A stretch of DNA of 64,000 nucleotides, taken from S015-6 sp964384945 (lineage in GTDB: Bacteria > Desulfobacterota > DSWW01). This document shows, piece after piece, positions 41,067-50,106 of the stretch; the first letter of the stretch is position 1; the number at the start of each line of letters is the position of its first letter. The notes under the pieces were generated by a model that saw only the letters and a list, made by a program, of their open reading frames with translations, was not told the origin of the DNA and did no database searches. Where the stretch lies: positions 1 to 64,000 of the forward strand of contig CAYLMK010000015.1 of the NCBI GenBank assembly GCA_964384945.1, in the 5' to 3' direction. Both the position numbers and the translations under genes were made by a program.

Positions 41067-43832
41067 CTACTTCGCCACGGTCACGTGGCCCGTGCCGTGC
41101 TGCAGGGCCAGACGCGCGATCTCGTCCTGCTCTTCTTTGTGGATCCGGAGGGATCCGGTGGCCGGGCTTGCGGTCGCCTCCCGGCCCACGTATCGGACCG
41201 GGATGTTCGGGAAACGATCGAGAAGGCGCGGGAACATGAAGGTCCACGCGCCCCGGTTCCGGGGCTCTTCCTGCGCCCAGATGACTTGCTCGATGCCTCC
41301 GTATTTCCCCTGGATCCTGTCCATGGCGCTTTCGCTGAACGGGTAGAGCTGCTCGACGCGCACGATCGCGACATCCTCCACGCCGTCTGCCTCGCGCCGG
41401 GAAGAAATGTCGTAGTACACCTTGCCCGTGCAAAGGATCAGGCGCCTTGCCCTCGCAGGGGGGCGAGGGTCGTCGAGTATCTCCTGGAAACCGCCCCCGA
41501 GGAGTTCCTCGACCGGTGATACGCACAGGGGGTGGCGGAGTAGACTCTTGGGGGACAGGATAATCAAGGGCCTTCGGAAATTGCGCTTCATCTGCCTTCT
41601 CAAGGCGTGGAAGTGCTGGGCCGGCGTGGTGAGATTGCACACCTGGATGTTTTCCTCCGCGCAGGCCGCCAGGTACCGCTCCAGGTACGCGTTCGAGTGT
41701 TCCGGACCCTGTCCCTCGTAGCCGTGGGGGAGCAGCATCACAAGTCCGCTCGTCCGCTGCCACTTGGATTCGGAACTCACGATGAACTGATCGATGATGA
41801 CCTGCGCCCCGTTCGCGAAGTCCCCGAACTGGGCCTCCCAGATGACGAGCTTCCTCGGGTCGGAGAGGGAATAGCCGTACTCGAAGCCCAGGACGGCCGC
41901 CTCGGAGAGCATGCTGTTGTAAGCGCCGAACTTCGGCTGGCCCGGGGCGAGGTGGTTGAGGGGAATGTAGGGCTCCTGTGTATCCATGTCATGCCAGACG
42001 GCGTGGCGCTGGGAAAACGTGCCCCGGGCGCTGTCCTGCCCGCTCAGCCTCACCGGGGTGCCCTCGAGCAGAAGCGTGCCGAAGGCGAGAAGCTCTGCGG
42101 TGGCCCAGTCGATCCGGCCGCGCTCCTTGACGCTCTCGAAGATCTCCGGAAGCCTGCGGGCCACCTTGGGATTGAGGGAGAATCCCTCCGGGATCGTTGT
42201 GAGCGCCCTGGCGACCCGTACGAGTTCGCCGTGTCTGACGGCGGTGGCCACGCAGTCGTAGCAATACGGGTTGTTCAACCCCTGCCAGAGATCTTCGAAG
42301 GCCTGCACGCCGAGGTCGGGCTTTGCCTCCCTCACATATTCGTAAGCCTGTTCGAGCCTGGCCTTGAACTCCTCGGCAAAGGCTTCCGCCTCCTCTTCGG
42401 TCAGGTCTCCGCTGTCGATCAATTGTTTCGTATAGAGCTTGCGCACGGAGGGGCGGTCCTTGATCTTCCTGTAGAGGACCGGCTGGGTGTACATGGGCTC
42501 GTCCGCCTCGTTGTGGCCGTGCCTCCGGTAGCAGATCATGTCCACCACCACATCCCTGTGAAATTCCTGCCGGAATCGAAGGGCGAGCTCCATGGAGAAG
42601 ACCACGGCCTCCGGGTCGTCGCCGTTCACGTGGAAGATGGGAGCCTCGATCATCTTGGCCACGTCGCTCGCGTACTTGGTCGAATGGGCGTCCCTCGGCA
42701 GGGTCGTGAAGCCGATCTGGTTGTTGACAATGAGGTGGAGGGTGCCGCCTGTCGCGTATCCATCCAGCTGGGAGAGATTGAGCGTCTCGGCCACGAGCCC
42801 CTGGCCGGCAAAGGCGGCCTCGCCGTGAATGAGAAGGGGGAGCACCTTGGTCCGGGTTTCCAGGTCGTTGCGCTGCCTCTGTTTGGCCCGCGCGCGACCC
42901 TCGACGACCGGGTCGACGGCCTCCAGGTGGCTCGGGTTCGAGGTGAGCGTGATGTGAACGATCCTTCCGTCCGCGTTCACGTGATCGGAGGTGTATCCGC
43001 GGTGGTACTTGACGTCTCCGTCTCCGCCCACCGTGTCGGGAAGGAAGTTTCCCTCGAACTCGGTGAAGATCTCCGCGTAGGACTTGTCCAGGATGTTGAC
43101 CAGCACGTTGAGGCGGCCCCTGTGGGCCATGCCCATGACGATCTCCTCCACGCCCAGCTGCCCGGCGAGTTCGACCGTCTGGTGCAGGCCGGCGATCATG
43201 GATTCTCCTCCCTCGATAGAGAATCGCTTCTGCCCGAGGTAACGGGAGTGGGAGAAATGCTCGAACATCTCGGCATCGTTCAGGCACCTCAAAATCGCGA
43301 TCTTCCTCTCCCGGGTCAGGGCGGGCCGGTTGCGCACCGGCTCCATCCGGGACTGGAGCCACCTGCGGATCCGCACGTCCTGGATATGGAGATACTCCAC
43401 TCCGATCGAGCGGCAGTAGGTATCCCGCAGGATGGCGATGATCTCGCGCAACCTGGCCCGCTTGGGACCGGCCAGGTGGCCCGTGTCGAAAACCCGGTCC
43501 AGGTCCGATTCCGTGAACCCGAATTCCCGAAGTTCGAGGTGGGGGTGGCTGGTGGGGTTGTTGCCGAGGGGATCGAGCTGGGCGATCGCGTGTCCCTGGT
43601 CCCGGTAGTTGTGGATCAGGCTGGCCACCTTGGACTGGTCGGCAGCCCGGTCGGCGGCGACACAGTCGCGCGGACACATCGCCATCTCGAAACCCTGGAA
43701 GAACATCTGCCACGGCTCGCTTACGGAGTCCGGCCCCGCCTTCCACTGCTCGTAAAGGGCCTCGACGAAATCGGCGTTGGCGATCACGGCCGCCGAGCCG
43801 GGGGAAATCCGGTCAGGGGGTTGGGCTGACAC
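41067..43832 (-). CDS. sucA: 2-oxoglutarate dehydrogenase E1
   Basis: Predicted 921 aa, the full length for SucA. GTG start with GGAGG seven bases upstream. N-terminal SucA block (ANADFVEALYEQWKAGPDSV), FSHSRYLGQKRFSIEGGESMIAGL, TPP-linked GMAHRGRLNVLVN, GDAAFAG-type block as GEAAFAGQGLVAETLNLS and the C-terminal VWAQEEPRNRGAWTF. Decarboxylates 2-oxoglutarate with TPP in the TCA cycle. It is divergent from the TetR gene; both promoters carry a GTAACC-type element. Confidence 0.95.
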   Translation of the reverse strand: MSAQPPDRISPGSAAVIANADFVEALYEQWKAGPDSVSEPWQMFFQGFEMAMCPRDCVAADRAADQSKVASLIHNYRDQGHAIAQLDPLGNNPTSHPHLELREFGFTESDLDRVFDTGHLAGPKRARLREIIAILRDTYCRSIGVEYLHIQDVRIRRWLQSRMEPVRNRPALTRERKIAILRCLNDAEMFEHFSHSRYLGQKRFSIEGGESMIAGLHQTVELAGQLGVEEIVMGMAHRGRLNVLVNILDKSYAEIFTEFEGNFLPDTVGGDGDVKYHRGYTSDHVNADGRIVHITLTSNPSHLEAVDPVVEGRARAKQRQRNDLETRTKVLPLLIHGEAAFAGQGLVAETLNLSQLDGYATGGTLHLIVNNQIGFTTLPRDAHSTKYASDVAKMIEAPIFHVNGDDPEAVVFSMELALRFRQEFHRDVVVDMICYRRHGHNEADEPMYTQPVLYRKIKDRPSVRKLYTKQLIDSGDLTEEEAEAFAEEFKARLEQAYEYVREAKPDLGVQAFEDLWQGLNNPYCYDCVATAVRHGELVRVARALTTIPEGFSLNPKVARRLPEIFESVKERGRIDWATAELLAFGTLLLEGTPVRLSGQDSARGTFSQRHAVWHDMDTQEPYIPLNHLAPGQPKFGAYNSMLSEAAVLGFEYGYSLSDPRKLVIWEAQFGDFANGAQVIIDQFIVSSESKWQRTSGLVMLLPHGYEGQGPEHSNAYLERYLAACAEENIQVCNLTTPAQHFHALRRQMKRNFRRPLIILSPKSLLRHPLCVSPVEELLGGGFQEILDDPRPPARARRLILCTGKVYYDISSRREADGVEDVAIVRVEQLYPFSESAMDRIQGKYGGIEQVIWAQEEPRNRGAWTFMFPRLLDRFPNIPVRYVGREATASPATGSLRIHKEEQDEIARLALQHGTGHVTVAK

Positions 43833-44183
43833 GGGCAGACCTCCTCGTTGGCGCACTCTGTTTCAGGTTAGACGGGAAAGGCATCGTCCGGAGGTTGCGA
43901 TCGAAGCGGAGAGCAAAGGATGAGAAACTCGTCCACGCTCCCTGAATTCCTTCTATTGGATGGTCGGTTCGCACAAAAGGTTACGGCCGTTTCAGTTGCG
44001 ATGTCAATCAGTTAGGAGGCGGGCGAGAAAAGGCTTGACAAGATGCCCAGAGCAAGGTAACCTCTGGTTACTAACCGGTGGTTACTCGCTCAACTAACCT
44101 GAATAGATATGTTTTTTCCTATGCCGACTGAATGTATAAGGTTAAGTAATAGAATATAGTTCATTCCAGCCAACAGGCAGACA
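43833..44183. promoter_or_regulatory. Divergent control region between sucA and the tetR-dehydratase operon
   Basis: 351 bp without a gene. Minus strand toward sucA: TTGACA (44007-44002), 18 bp, TAACCT (43983-43978). Plus strand toward tetR: TTGACA (44035-44040), 17 bp, TAACCT (44058-44063). Overlapping the plus -10 is GTAACC-TCT-GGTTAC (44057-44071), with another GGTTAC at 44080-44085; the sucA -10 also contains a GGTTAC/GTAACC half (43979-43984). One repressor could control both directions. Confidence 0.55.
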
Positions 44184-44855
44184 ATGTTCATGCAGGACAA
44201 TCACCATAAGAACCGCGCCAGAAACCGGCGTCACGAGATCCTCGAAGCGGCCAGAGGCCTGTTTTTTCAAAGAGGATACCACGGAACGACGGTCGAGCAG
44301 ATTGCGAGGCGCGCCGGCTACAGCAAGCGCGCCGTTTATCTGGATTTCGCGAACAAGGATGAATTGTTCATCACACTCTGTGTGGAGGGTGGCGAGCTTC
44401 TGTTCCGGAAACTGAGTCAAAGCCGGCGGGACGGGCTGCCCTTCGAGGCGTGCATCGACCTGTATCTGAAGACCTACATAGACTTCTCGCGCGAACACAG
44501 CGAATACTACCGCATGATCTTCAGCGAGGCCACGCCGGAGATCATCGCCAATTGCTCCGAGGGCCTGCGGGCCAGCCTCGAGAGGGTCGAGAGGGCCTGC
44601 CTCGGCGTTCTGGTCGAATTTGCCGAACGGGCCATGCGGGAGGGATTGATTCGTGAGGTCGATCCCTGGGAGGTGGCGGCGGCCTTCCTGGGGTCCGCAA
44701 CCGGCATCATTCAGCTCTTCCGGGGCATCCAGGTCATCTTCTCCAGGGAGGCCCTGGAATCGCTTGCGAGGAAGACAACCTGGACTCTCTGGCGGGGGCT
44801 CACCACCATGCAGGAACCGGGTACCGAACGGCAATTCAGGAGGGAAAATGGCTGA
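44184..44855 (+). CDS. TetR-family transcriptional regulator of the dehydratase operon
   Basis: Predicted 223 aa. HTH region: RRHEILEAARGLFFQRG, TTVEQIARRAGYSKRAVYL. The C-terminal domain resembles TetR_C_33/AcrR-like regulators that often respond to acyl-CoAs or phenolics. Palindromic GTAACC/GGTTAC elements overlap its promoter. Its last 8 bases overlap the start of the dehydratase gene, so it is co-transcribed with and probably represses that operon. The N-terminal Met choice (44184) is supported only loosely; no strong site. Confidence 0.88.
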   Translation: MFMQDNHHKNRARNRRHEILEAARGLFFQRGYHGTTVEQIARRAGYSKRAVYLDFANKDELFITLCVEGGELLFRKLSQSRRDGLPFEACIDLYLKTYIDFSREHSEYYRMIFSEATPEIIANCSEGLRASLERVERACLGVLVEFAERAMREGLIREVDPWEVAAAFLGSATGIIQLFRGIQVIFSREALESLARKTTWTLWRGLTTMQEPGTERQFRRENG

Positions 44856-46017
44856 TGAAATCCTACGCGAAGTAAGCGGACTGATCCGCGGCATACGCAA
44901 TCGGCACGTGGATGCATGGAAGGCCTCGGGAAGGCCTGTGGTAGGTTATTTCTGCCACTACGTTCCCCGTGAGATCCTCTTGGCGGCCGGGGCGCTGCCC
45001 TTGCGGCTCCGAGGTGCAGGCTCCGAGGACTCCTCGTCCGGGGACGCCTACCTGAGCAGCCGCCTGTGCACCTTTGCCAGGCACGTGATGAGCCTGGCCA
45101 TCGACGGGCACTACGACTTCCTGGACGGGGAGGTCTCCTCGAATTCCTGCGACCACGTTCGCAGGTCCGCGGACGTGTTTCGAAAGAAGACGGACATCGC
45201 CTTCCACGGCTTTCTCTCGATTCCTCGAAATCCGCGCGAGAGCCTTTACGGGTACTATCTGGAGGAGATCCGGAAGCTGCTGACCGGCCTGGAGGAGCAG
45301 TTCGGCGTGAAGGCGGGGCCGGACGAGCTGCGGGAGGCGATTCGGCAGATCAACGCAAACCGGGAGCGCCTTCGAACGATCAACGGGATGCGCGCCGAGG
45401 ATCGCCCGAAGTTGACCGGGGCCGAGGCCCTGTCGATCCATATCGCTTCCCAGGTGATGCCGCCCGCGGCATTCATCGAGCTTGCGGACCGGCTGATCGA
45501 GGCGCTCAGGGAGCGGCCCGGCCTCGACTCCTCGCGGGGCCGGCTCGTCATGGTCGGGGCCGAACTCGACGAACCGGAATACATCGAGGCCATCGAGAGC
45601 CAGGGCGCGCTGGTGGTCGGGGATCTCTTGTGCTTCGGCGGCCGGTCGGTGCTGGCGCCCATCGACGAGAACGCACAGGACCCCCTGGATGCGATCGGCC
45701 GGGCTTACTTCTTCAGTTCGTCGTGCGCACGGATGATCGGCGACTTCCCCAGGCGCTGGAAAGAGCTCACCGAGTTGTACGCGAAGGTCCGCGGCGACGG
45801 CGTGATCTTCGAGCGGATCATCTTCTGCGATCCCTGGGGGGCGGACCTGCACAACCTCATGCACCGGATCGACAAAGAGAAGACGTTCCCCATGCTGTCG
45901 CTGACACGGGAGTACAACATCGTGCCCACGGGGCAGCTCAAGACCCGGGTGCAGGCCTTTCTCGAAAAGATCGAAATCGCAAAGGCCCAGAAGGCGGCCG
46001 CAGGAGGTGGAAGATGA
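44848..46017 (+). CDS. 2-hydroxyacyl-CoA dehydratase/benzoyl-CoA reductase-family subunit (first)
   Basis: Predicted 389 aa. ATG within the end of tetR, with AGGAGGG upstream. HgdB/BcrC-family features: PVVGYFCHYVPREILLAAGALPLRL, SNSCDHVRRSADV, and the late cysteines FSSSCARM and IFCDPWG that would bind a 4Fe-4S cluster. With the next gene it forms the two-subunit catalytic component that dehydrates a 2-hydroxyacyl-CoA by a ketyl radical path. Only one activator gene is nearby, arguing for a dehydratase rather than four-subunit benzoyl-CoA reductase. The substrate is unknown. Confidence 0.85.
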   Translation: MADEILREVSGLIRGIRNRHVDAWKASGRPVVGYFCHYVPREILLAAGALPLRLRGAGSEDSSSGDAYLSSRLCTFARHVMSLAIDGHYDFLDGEVSSNSCDHVRRSADVFRKKTDIAFHGFLSIPRNPRESLYGYYLEEIRKLLTGLEEQFGVKAGPDELREAIRQINANRERLRTINGMRAEDRPKLTGAEALSIHIASQVMPPAAFIELADRLIEALRERPGLDSSRGRLVMVGAELDEPEYIEAIESQGALVVGDLLCFGGRSVLAPIDENAQDPLDAIGRAYFFSSSCARMIGDFPRRWKELTELYAKVRGDGVIFERIIFCDPWGADLHNLMHRIDKEKTFPMLSLTREYNIVPTGQLKTRVQAFLEKIEIAKAQKAAAGGGR

Positions 46018-47315
46018 ACCGACAGGACATCGTCAACATGCGGGAATGGCGGGAGCTCTTCGAGGCGATGCCCGTGATCCGGGGCTTTTTCGGGGGCGAC
46101 CCGGACAGCCACGGGATGAACGAGCTCCTCCGCAATCTGGCCGTGTACCTGGAGGAGTTCGTCGCCCATGCGGATGCGGGCAAGCCCTTTGTCTGGTACA
46201 ACCTGGGGTTCAATTCGGAGCTGATCTGGGCTCTGCAGGACGTCCATCCGATCACGATCGAGCTGCTCGGCGCTCTGCACAGCGTTCTCTGCAACAGCCA
46301 AAATGCGCTCGATTTCATCGACGGCGCGCAGGCGGTGGGCGTCCCGGCCGACTGCTGCTCGGCGGACAAGCTCGCCATCGGGGCGATCCATAAAGGGCTC
46401 TACCCGAAGCCTGTCTGTACGGTCGGGATCAACACGCCGTGCGACGCGCAGGTCTTGAGCACCCAGGTCATGGCCGAGCTCGGGGAGGCCCCGTTCTTCG
46501 CGATCGATGTGCCCTACTACCACAAGGAGGACACGATCCTCCACGTGGCCGGTCAGCTCAAGGAGCTGATCCCCTTCCTGGAGGAGAATACGGGCCGCAG
46601 GATGGACTACGATCGCCTTCGGGAGGCGTGCGAGCTCTCCAACCAGACGGCCGAGAACATCTGGGAGTGGCTGGAGTGGAGAAAACAGGTGCCGCTAACG
46701 CAGTCGAGCAAGCTCGTGGGCTTCACGCTCCTCTTGCAGATCCTGTTCACCGGATCTCAGAAGGGGGTGGACATCACCCAGGGCCTGCTGCGCGAGGCAA
46801 GGGAGCGCACGCAGCGGGGGGAGAAGTTCTTCCAGGAACGGGTCCGCGCGGTCTGGTACCAGGACGCGGTCTGGACCGACCTGCAGATCTACGACTGGTT
46901 CGAGCGCGAGCTGGGCTTGACGGTCCCGGTCGATATCTTCGGCTTCTACGCCAACGAGGGCATCATCGACACGAGCACGCCGGACACGATGATTTACGGA
47001 CTGGCGCGAAAGCTGGTCAACTGTCATCCCATGGCGCGCCAGTTCCGGGGAGACATCGATTTCTACGTGAAGGACTTCATGCACATGCTCGAGGCCTTCC
47101 AGGCGGACTGCTGCATTTTTGCGGGCCACATCGCCTGCAAGCACGCCTGGGGCGGGATCGGCCTGTTCAAGGAGGCGTGCCGCAAGGCGGACATCCCGCT
47201 GCTGGTGTTCGAGTTCGACATGTTCGATCCGCGGGTCACTTCTTATGATGACGTGTATTTCGAGGTGGAGAGGTTTGTGAACGAGATCGTTTACCCCCGC
47301 AAGCTGCGGGGATGA
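46014..47315 (+). CDS. 2-hydroxyacyl-CoA dehydratase-family subunit (second)
   Basis: Predicted 433 aa. ATGA overlap with the first subunit (46014-46017). HgdA/BcrB-type layout: FVWYNLGFNSELIWAL, VPADCCSADKLAIGA, GINTPCDAQVLSTQ, and later ADCCIFAGHIACKHAWG, which supplies cluster-binding cysteines. The end, PLLVFEFDMFDPRV, matches the family. Forms the heterodimer with the preceding protein. The extended length relative to the first subunit is normal. Confidence 0.87.
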   Translation: MNRQDIVNMREWRELFEAMPVIRGFFGGDPDSHGMNELLRNLAVYLEEFVAHADAGKPFVWYNLGFNSELIWALQDVHPITIELLGALHSVLCNSQNALDFIDGAQAVGVPADCCSADKLAIGAIHKGLYPKPVCTVGINTPCDAQVLSTQVMAELGEAPFFAIDVPYYHKEDTILHVAGQLKELIPFLEENTGRRMDYDRLREACELSNQTAENIWEWLEWRKQVPLTQSSKLVGFTLLLQILFTGSQKGVDITQGLLREARERTQRGEKFFQERVRAVWYQDAVWTDLQIYDWFERELGLTVPVDIFGFYANEGIIDTSTPDTMIYGLARKLVNCHPMARQFRGDIDFYVKDFMHMLEAFQADCCIFAGHIACKHAWGGIGLFKEACRKADIPLLVFEFDMFDPRVTSYDDVYFEVERFVNEIVYPRKLRG

Positions 47316-47346
47316 ACAACGGACGCTGGAGCATCGGAGAGGAGAC

Positions 47347-48147
47347 ATGGCGATCACAGCGGGAGTGGATATCGGATCCACCGCCTCCAAGGCGGTCATT
47401 CTCATCGACAGGAAGCAGGCGGCGCAGATCATCGGGCCGAGCTCGACGAACCCGAAGCGCACGGCCCGCGAGATCTATGAAAAGGCCCTGGCCCAGGCGG
47501 GCGTCAAGGCCTCGGACGTCGCCTACATCGTGGGCACGGGCTACGGACGGACGCAGGTGGACTTCGCCACAAAGAACATCTCCGAGATAACATGCCACGG
47601 CCGGGGCGCGCACTTCCTGATCCCCTCGGTGCGGACGGTCATCGACGTGGGCGGGCAGGATACCAAGGCGATCTGTGTCGACGCGAAGGGCAACCTGCTC
47701 GACTTTGCGATGAACGACAAGTGCGCCGCAGGGACCGGAAGGTTCCTGGAGGCGATGTCCCGTTCGATGGAGGTCCCGATCGGCGAGATGGAGAAGCACT
47801 ATTTCGGCGAGGGCGACCCCTGCACGATCACGAGCATGTGCAGCGTGTTTGCGGAAAGCGAGGTGATCAACCTGATCAACGACGGCGTGAAGCTTCCGCG
47901 GATCATGAAGGGACTGCTCCAGTCCCTGGCCGTTCGGGTTTCTTCGCTCACGCAGCGTCTGGGTATCGTGGAAGACGTCGTGATGACGGGTGGGGTGGCA
48001 AAAAACCAGGGCGTCCAGGATGCGATCGAGAAGAAGCTCAAGATCAGGATGAAGCGCTTCAACGGTGCGGACCCCCAGCTCGCGGGCGCCTTGGGGGCGG
48101 CCCTGATTGCCGCCGACTTTGCCGAGGGCACGCAGCTGGGATCGTAG
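47347..48147 (+). CDS. ATP-dependent activator of 2-hydroxyacyl-CoA dehydratase (HgdC/BcrA-type)
   Basis: Predicted 266 aa. ASKHA ATPase fold: GVDIGSTASKAVIL, IDVGGQDTKAIC. The two cluster cysteines are seen in MNDKCAAGTGRFLE and ITSMCSVFAESEVI; a homodimer shares one 4Fe-4S cluster. It pumps one low-potential electron into the dehydratase at the cost of ATP. GGAGAGGAG before the ATG, 31 bp past the second subunit. Very typical family member. Confidence 0.93.
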   Translation: MAITAGVDIGSTASKAVILIDRKQAAQIIGPSSTNPKRTAREIYEKALAQAGVKASDVAYIVGTGYGRTQVDFATKNISEITCHGRGAHFLIPSVRTVIDVGGQDTKAICVDAKGNLLDFAMNDKCAAGTGRFLEAMSRSMEVPIGEMEKHYFGEGDPCTITSMCSVFAESEVINLINDGVKLPRIMKGLLQSLAVRVSSLTQRLGIVEDVVMTGGVAKNQGVQDAIEKKLKIRMKRFNGADPQLAGALGAALIAADFAEGTQLGS

Positions 48148-48479
48148 AAGAGGCCAAGGGCGAAAGGGAGAAGGGCGAAGGCGAAAGAAAGGGGTCAGGC
48201 GGTCATGCTTGACCGCCTCGGGCCCAGGACGGGCTCGCCGGAACAGGGTGCGGATATTGGGAGGAGGAGGGCCCAAGCGGCGACCCCTCTTCCCTGAGGG
48301 AGAGGGCCGGGGTGTGGGTGGGCCCCCTCATCCTGACCTTCTCCCCGGAGGGGAGAAGGAATTCCGTGGTGCCGGGGCTGCCACGGTTGGCTTGCAGCAT
48401 CCGTAAGTGCAGGAAACTGCGAGGAGGCGAAGCCGACGCGGCAATCGCCCGGGCTTACCCGCAACGACGGAGCCGGTCA
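48148..48479. repeat. 332-bp gap with palindromic CTTCTCCCC-type repeats
   Basis: No gene seen. Begins with purine-rich GGGAGAAGGGCGAAGG runs, then holds CCCTCTTCCC-TGA-GGGAGAGGG (48285-48306) and a perfect hairpin CCTTCTCCCC-GGA-GGGGAGAAGG (48337-48359, arms of 10). CCCTCATCC precedes the hairpin just as CCCTCACCC does in the copy at 8333, so both belong to one dispersed repeat family. Confidence 0.55.
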
Positions 48480-49298
48480 ATGCCTGATACCGTGGGAACC
48501 AACGCGTCGGATGCGGACCTGTCGGCGCAGAAGCGACAGGTTGTAGCGGACATGACGCCGCTTCTGGGCCGCGTGCGCGAGTTCCTGGCGGAGCGGACGG
48601 AGAGGACGGCATGCTGCGAGGCTCCCCACGACATCGCCGCGCTTTCCGCCAGGTTCGGGTTCTCGGAGAGGCGAAAAGGGCGCCCCGAGGTCATCCTCGG
48701 CGAGGATGTGGCCCTGGAGCTGGGTCATCCTTCGACCGCTTCCAAGGCGATCGTTCTCCTCAGCCATTCGCTCGACATGGTGCGGAACAGGAGGATCTCG
48801 ATCACCGGCCCGGATCTGGACGAGATGGAGGGCGGGACCCGGCATCCCTTTGCGCAGGTGGTCATGCTCGCCGTACGACCGGATCATACGCCGGACCCCT
48901 TCGAGCTCGACAACACCCAGTACCTCATGCACCGGCTGCCCGGGTACATGGTCCGCTCCGTACCCGGAAGGCTGTGGGTGCGTGTGAGCAAGGCCGGGAG
49001 GGCGGCGGGGTTGACGCTCAAGACCGTGGGCTCGGCCCTGATCGCCGCGTATGCCCACGATTTCGAGGGAATCGAGGGGGTCGAGGTGGTTTTCGTGACC
49101 GGGAGCGCTCCCGACGTGGAAGCCCTCTCGCAGGTCTCTACGGAGGCGGCCATCCTCGCTGGGCGCCACAAGAAGCTCGCCCTCGGGGTGGACGGCGAGG
49201 TGGAATGCCGGGAACTCGACTGCGAGACCTGTGACGAGAAGCCCGTCTGCGACGGACTGCGCGACATTGTAATCAAGAGGAGGAGGGAGAAGAAATGA
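48480..49298 (+). CDS. CODH/ACS beta-subunit (CdhC)-like protein, stand-alone
   Basis: Predicted 272 aa, start at ATG 48480. The middle part (SKAIVLLSHSLD, VRNRRISITGPDLDEMEGG, PFAQVVML, LPGYMVRSVPGRLWVRVSK) resembles the acyl-transfer region of the acetyl-CoA synthase beta subunit, and the end holds a cysteine set ELDCETCDEKPVCDGLRD. It is much shorter than a full CdhC and lacks the A-cluster domain. Next to the dehydratase operon and overlapping the SCP2-like gene (ATGA). Role unknown; family recognition is moderate. Confidence 0.55.
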   Translation: MPDTVGTNASDADLSAQKRQVVADMTPLLGRVREFLAERTERTACCEAPHDIAALSARFGFSERRKGRPEVILGEDVALELGHPSTASKAIVLLSHSLDMVRNRRISITGPDLDEMEGGTRHPFAQVVMLAVRPDHTPDPFELDNTQYLMHRLPGYMVRSVPGRLWVRVSKAGRAAGLTLKTVGSALIAAYAHDFEGIEGVEVVFVTGSAPDVEALSQVSTEAAILAGRHKKLALGVDGEVECRELDCETCDEKPVCDGLRDIVIKRRREKK

Positions 49299-49963
49299 CC
49301 GGTTCGGCCATGCCAGAGACCACGGAGATCCTTGCCTCTTTCTTCAAGCGGCTCGAAGGGATGCAGGAGATCGTCAGGATCGTGATGTCCCATCACCGCA
49401 TGAGCGCCCTGTTCACCTTTCGGGGCAGCCCCGAAAAGAAGGTCCTGATGGATTTCAGCAGGTTGCCGGCCAGGGTGTCGATCGACAACGGTGCGAGGTC
49501 CGGTACCGTCCACGCCGCGATCGAGGGCGACATCATGCACGAGGTCCTTCTGGACCGGAAGAAGCCCGGGGTCGCGGTCGGCAGAAGGGAGTTGCTTCTC
49601 AGGGGACCGGTGATGGATTTCTCCAAGATCATCCCGCTTTTCGACGTGGCCCCGATGCTTTACAGAGAACATCTTTCCGATATCGGATTCGGAAGGTATG
49701 CGAGGCAGGGAGGAAGGGCCCTGTCCAAGGAGGAGATCATGAGCGGTCAGGTATTCAAGGGGGATCCGATCCCTCTGGTGGAACTCTCGGGGCTGGAGAA
49801 GCTCGGCGCCCGGGTCATCAACGGCCTCGCCTATGCGATGGGTTACGCGGTCGGGTTCCTGCGATACCGCCTGTTCCGGAAACTGAGCCTGTTCGGAGTG
49901 CTTTCCGAAATGTCCCGCGGCCTGGAGGCGGCGACCCCGCCCGAGGTGAAAAGGGGGGATTGA
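49295..49963 (+). CDS. SCP2-sterol-binding-like protein
   Basis: Predicted 222 aa. ATGA overlap with the upstream gene. The central part (KKVLMDFSRLPARVSIDNG, GTVHAAIEGDIMHEVLLDRKKPGVAVGRRELLLRGPVMD) has the SCP2 pattern of a small hydrophobic-ligand pocket that carries acyl-CoAs or lipids. The C-terminal third has a hydrophobic stretch (GLAYAMGYAVGFLRYRLF) that could touch the membrane. Context suggests a CoA-ester carrier for the dehydratase pathway; inference. Confidence 0.6.
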   Translation: MTGSAMPETTEILASFFKRLEGMQEIVRIVMSHHRMSALFTFRGSPEKKVLMDFSRLPARVSIDNGARSGTVHAAIEGDIMHEVLLDRKKPGVAVGRRELLLRGPVMDFSKIIPLFDVAPMLYREHLSDIGFGRYARQGGRALSKEEIMSGQVFKGDPIPLVELSGLEKLGARVINGLAYAMGYAVGFLRYRLFRKLSLFGVLSEMSRGLEAATPPEVKRGD

Positions 49964-50106
49964 CCGCCGGACCGCTCTGTCGGGGGGGGTGGGGTGGGTC
50001 CGCCCCATGGGTGGATCCCGATGGCGCCGAGAGGCATCTTCTAGGGTATAGGGCCGTCCCGGCGGCCGGGGGCTGCCCGCAGAAAACCATTCTGTTGGGG
50101 GAGGCG

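Noticed and set aside
41607..43829. A 740-codon plus-strand frame opposite sucA
   Set aside because: Same reasoning: sucA is certain and the antisense frame has no domain.
44848..48147. ATP-dependent benzoyl-CoA reductase (BcrABCD)
   Set aside because: Two catalytic subunits but only one activator gene, and no ferredoxin or ring-cleavage genes; a dehydratase fits better, though the reductase cannot be excluded.
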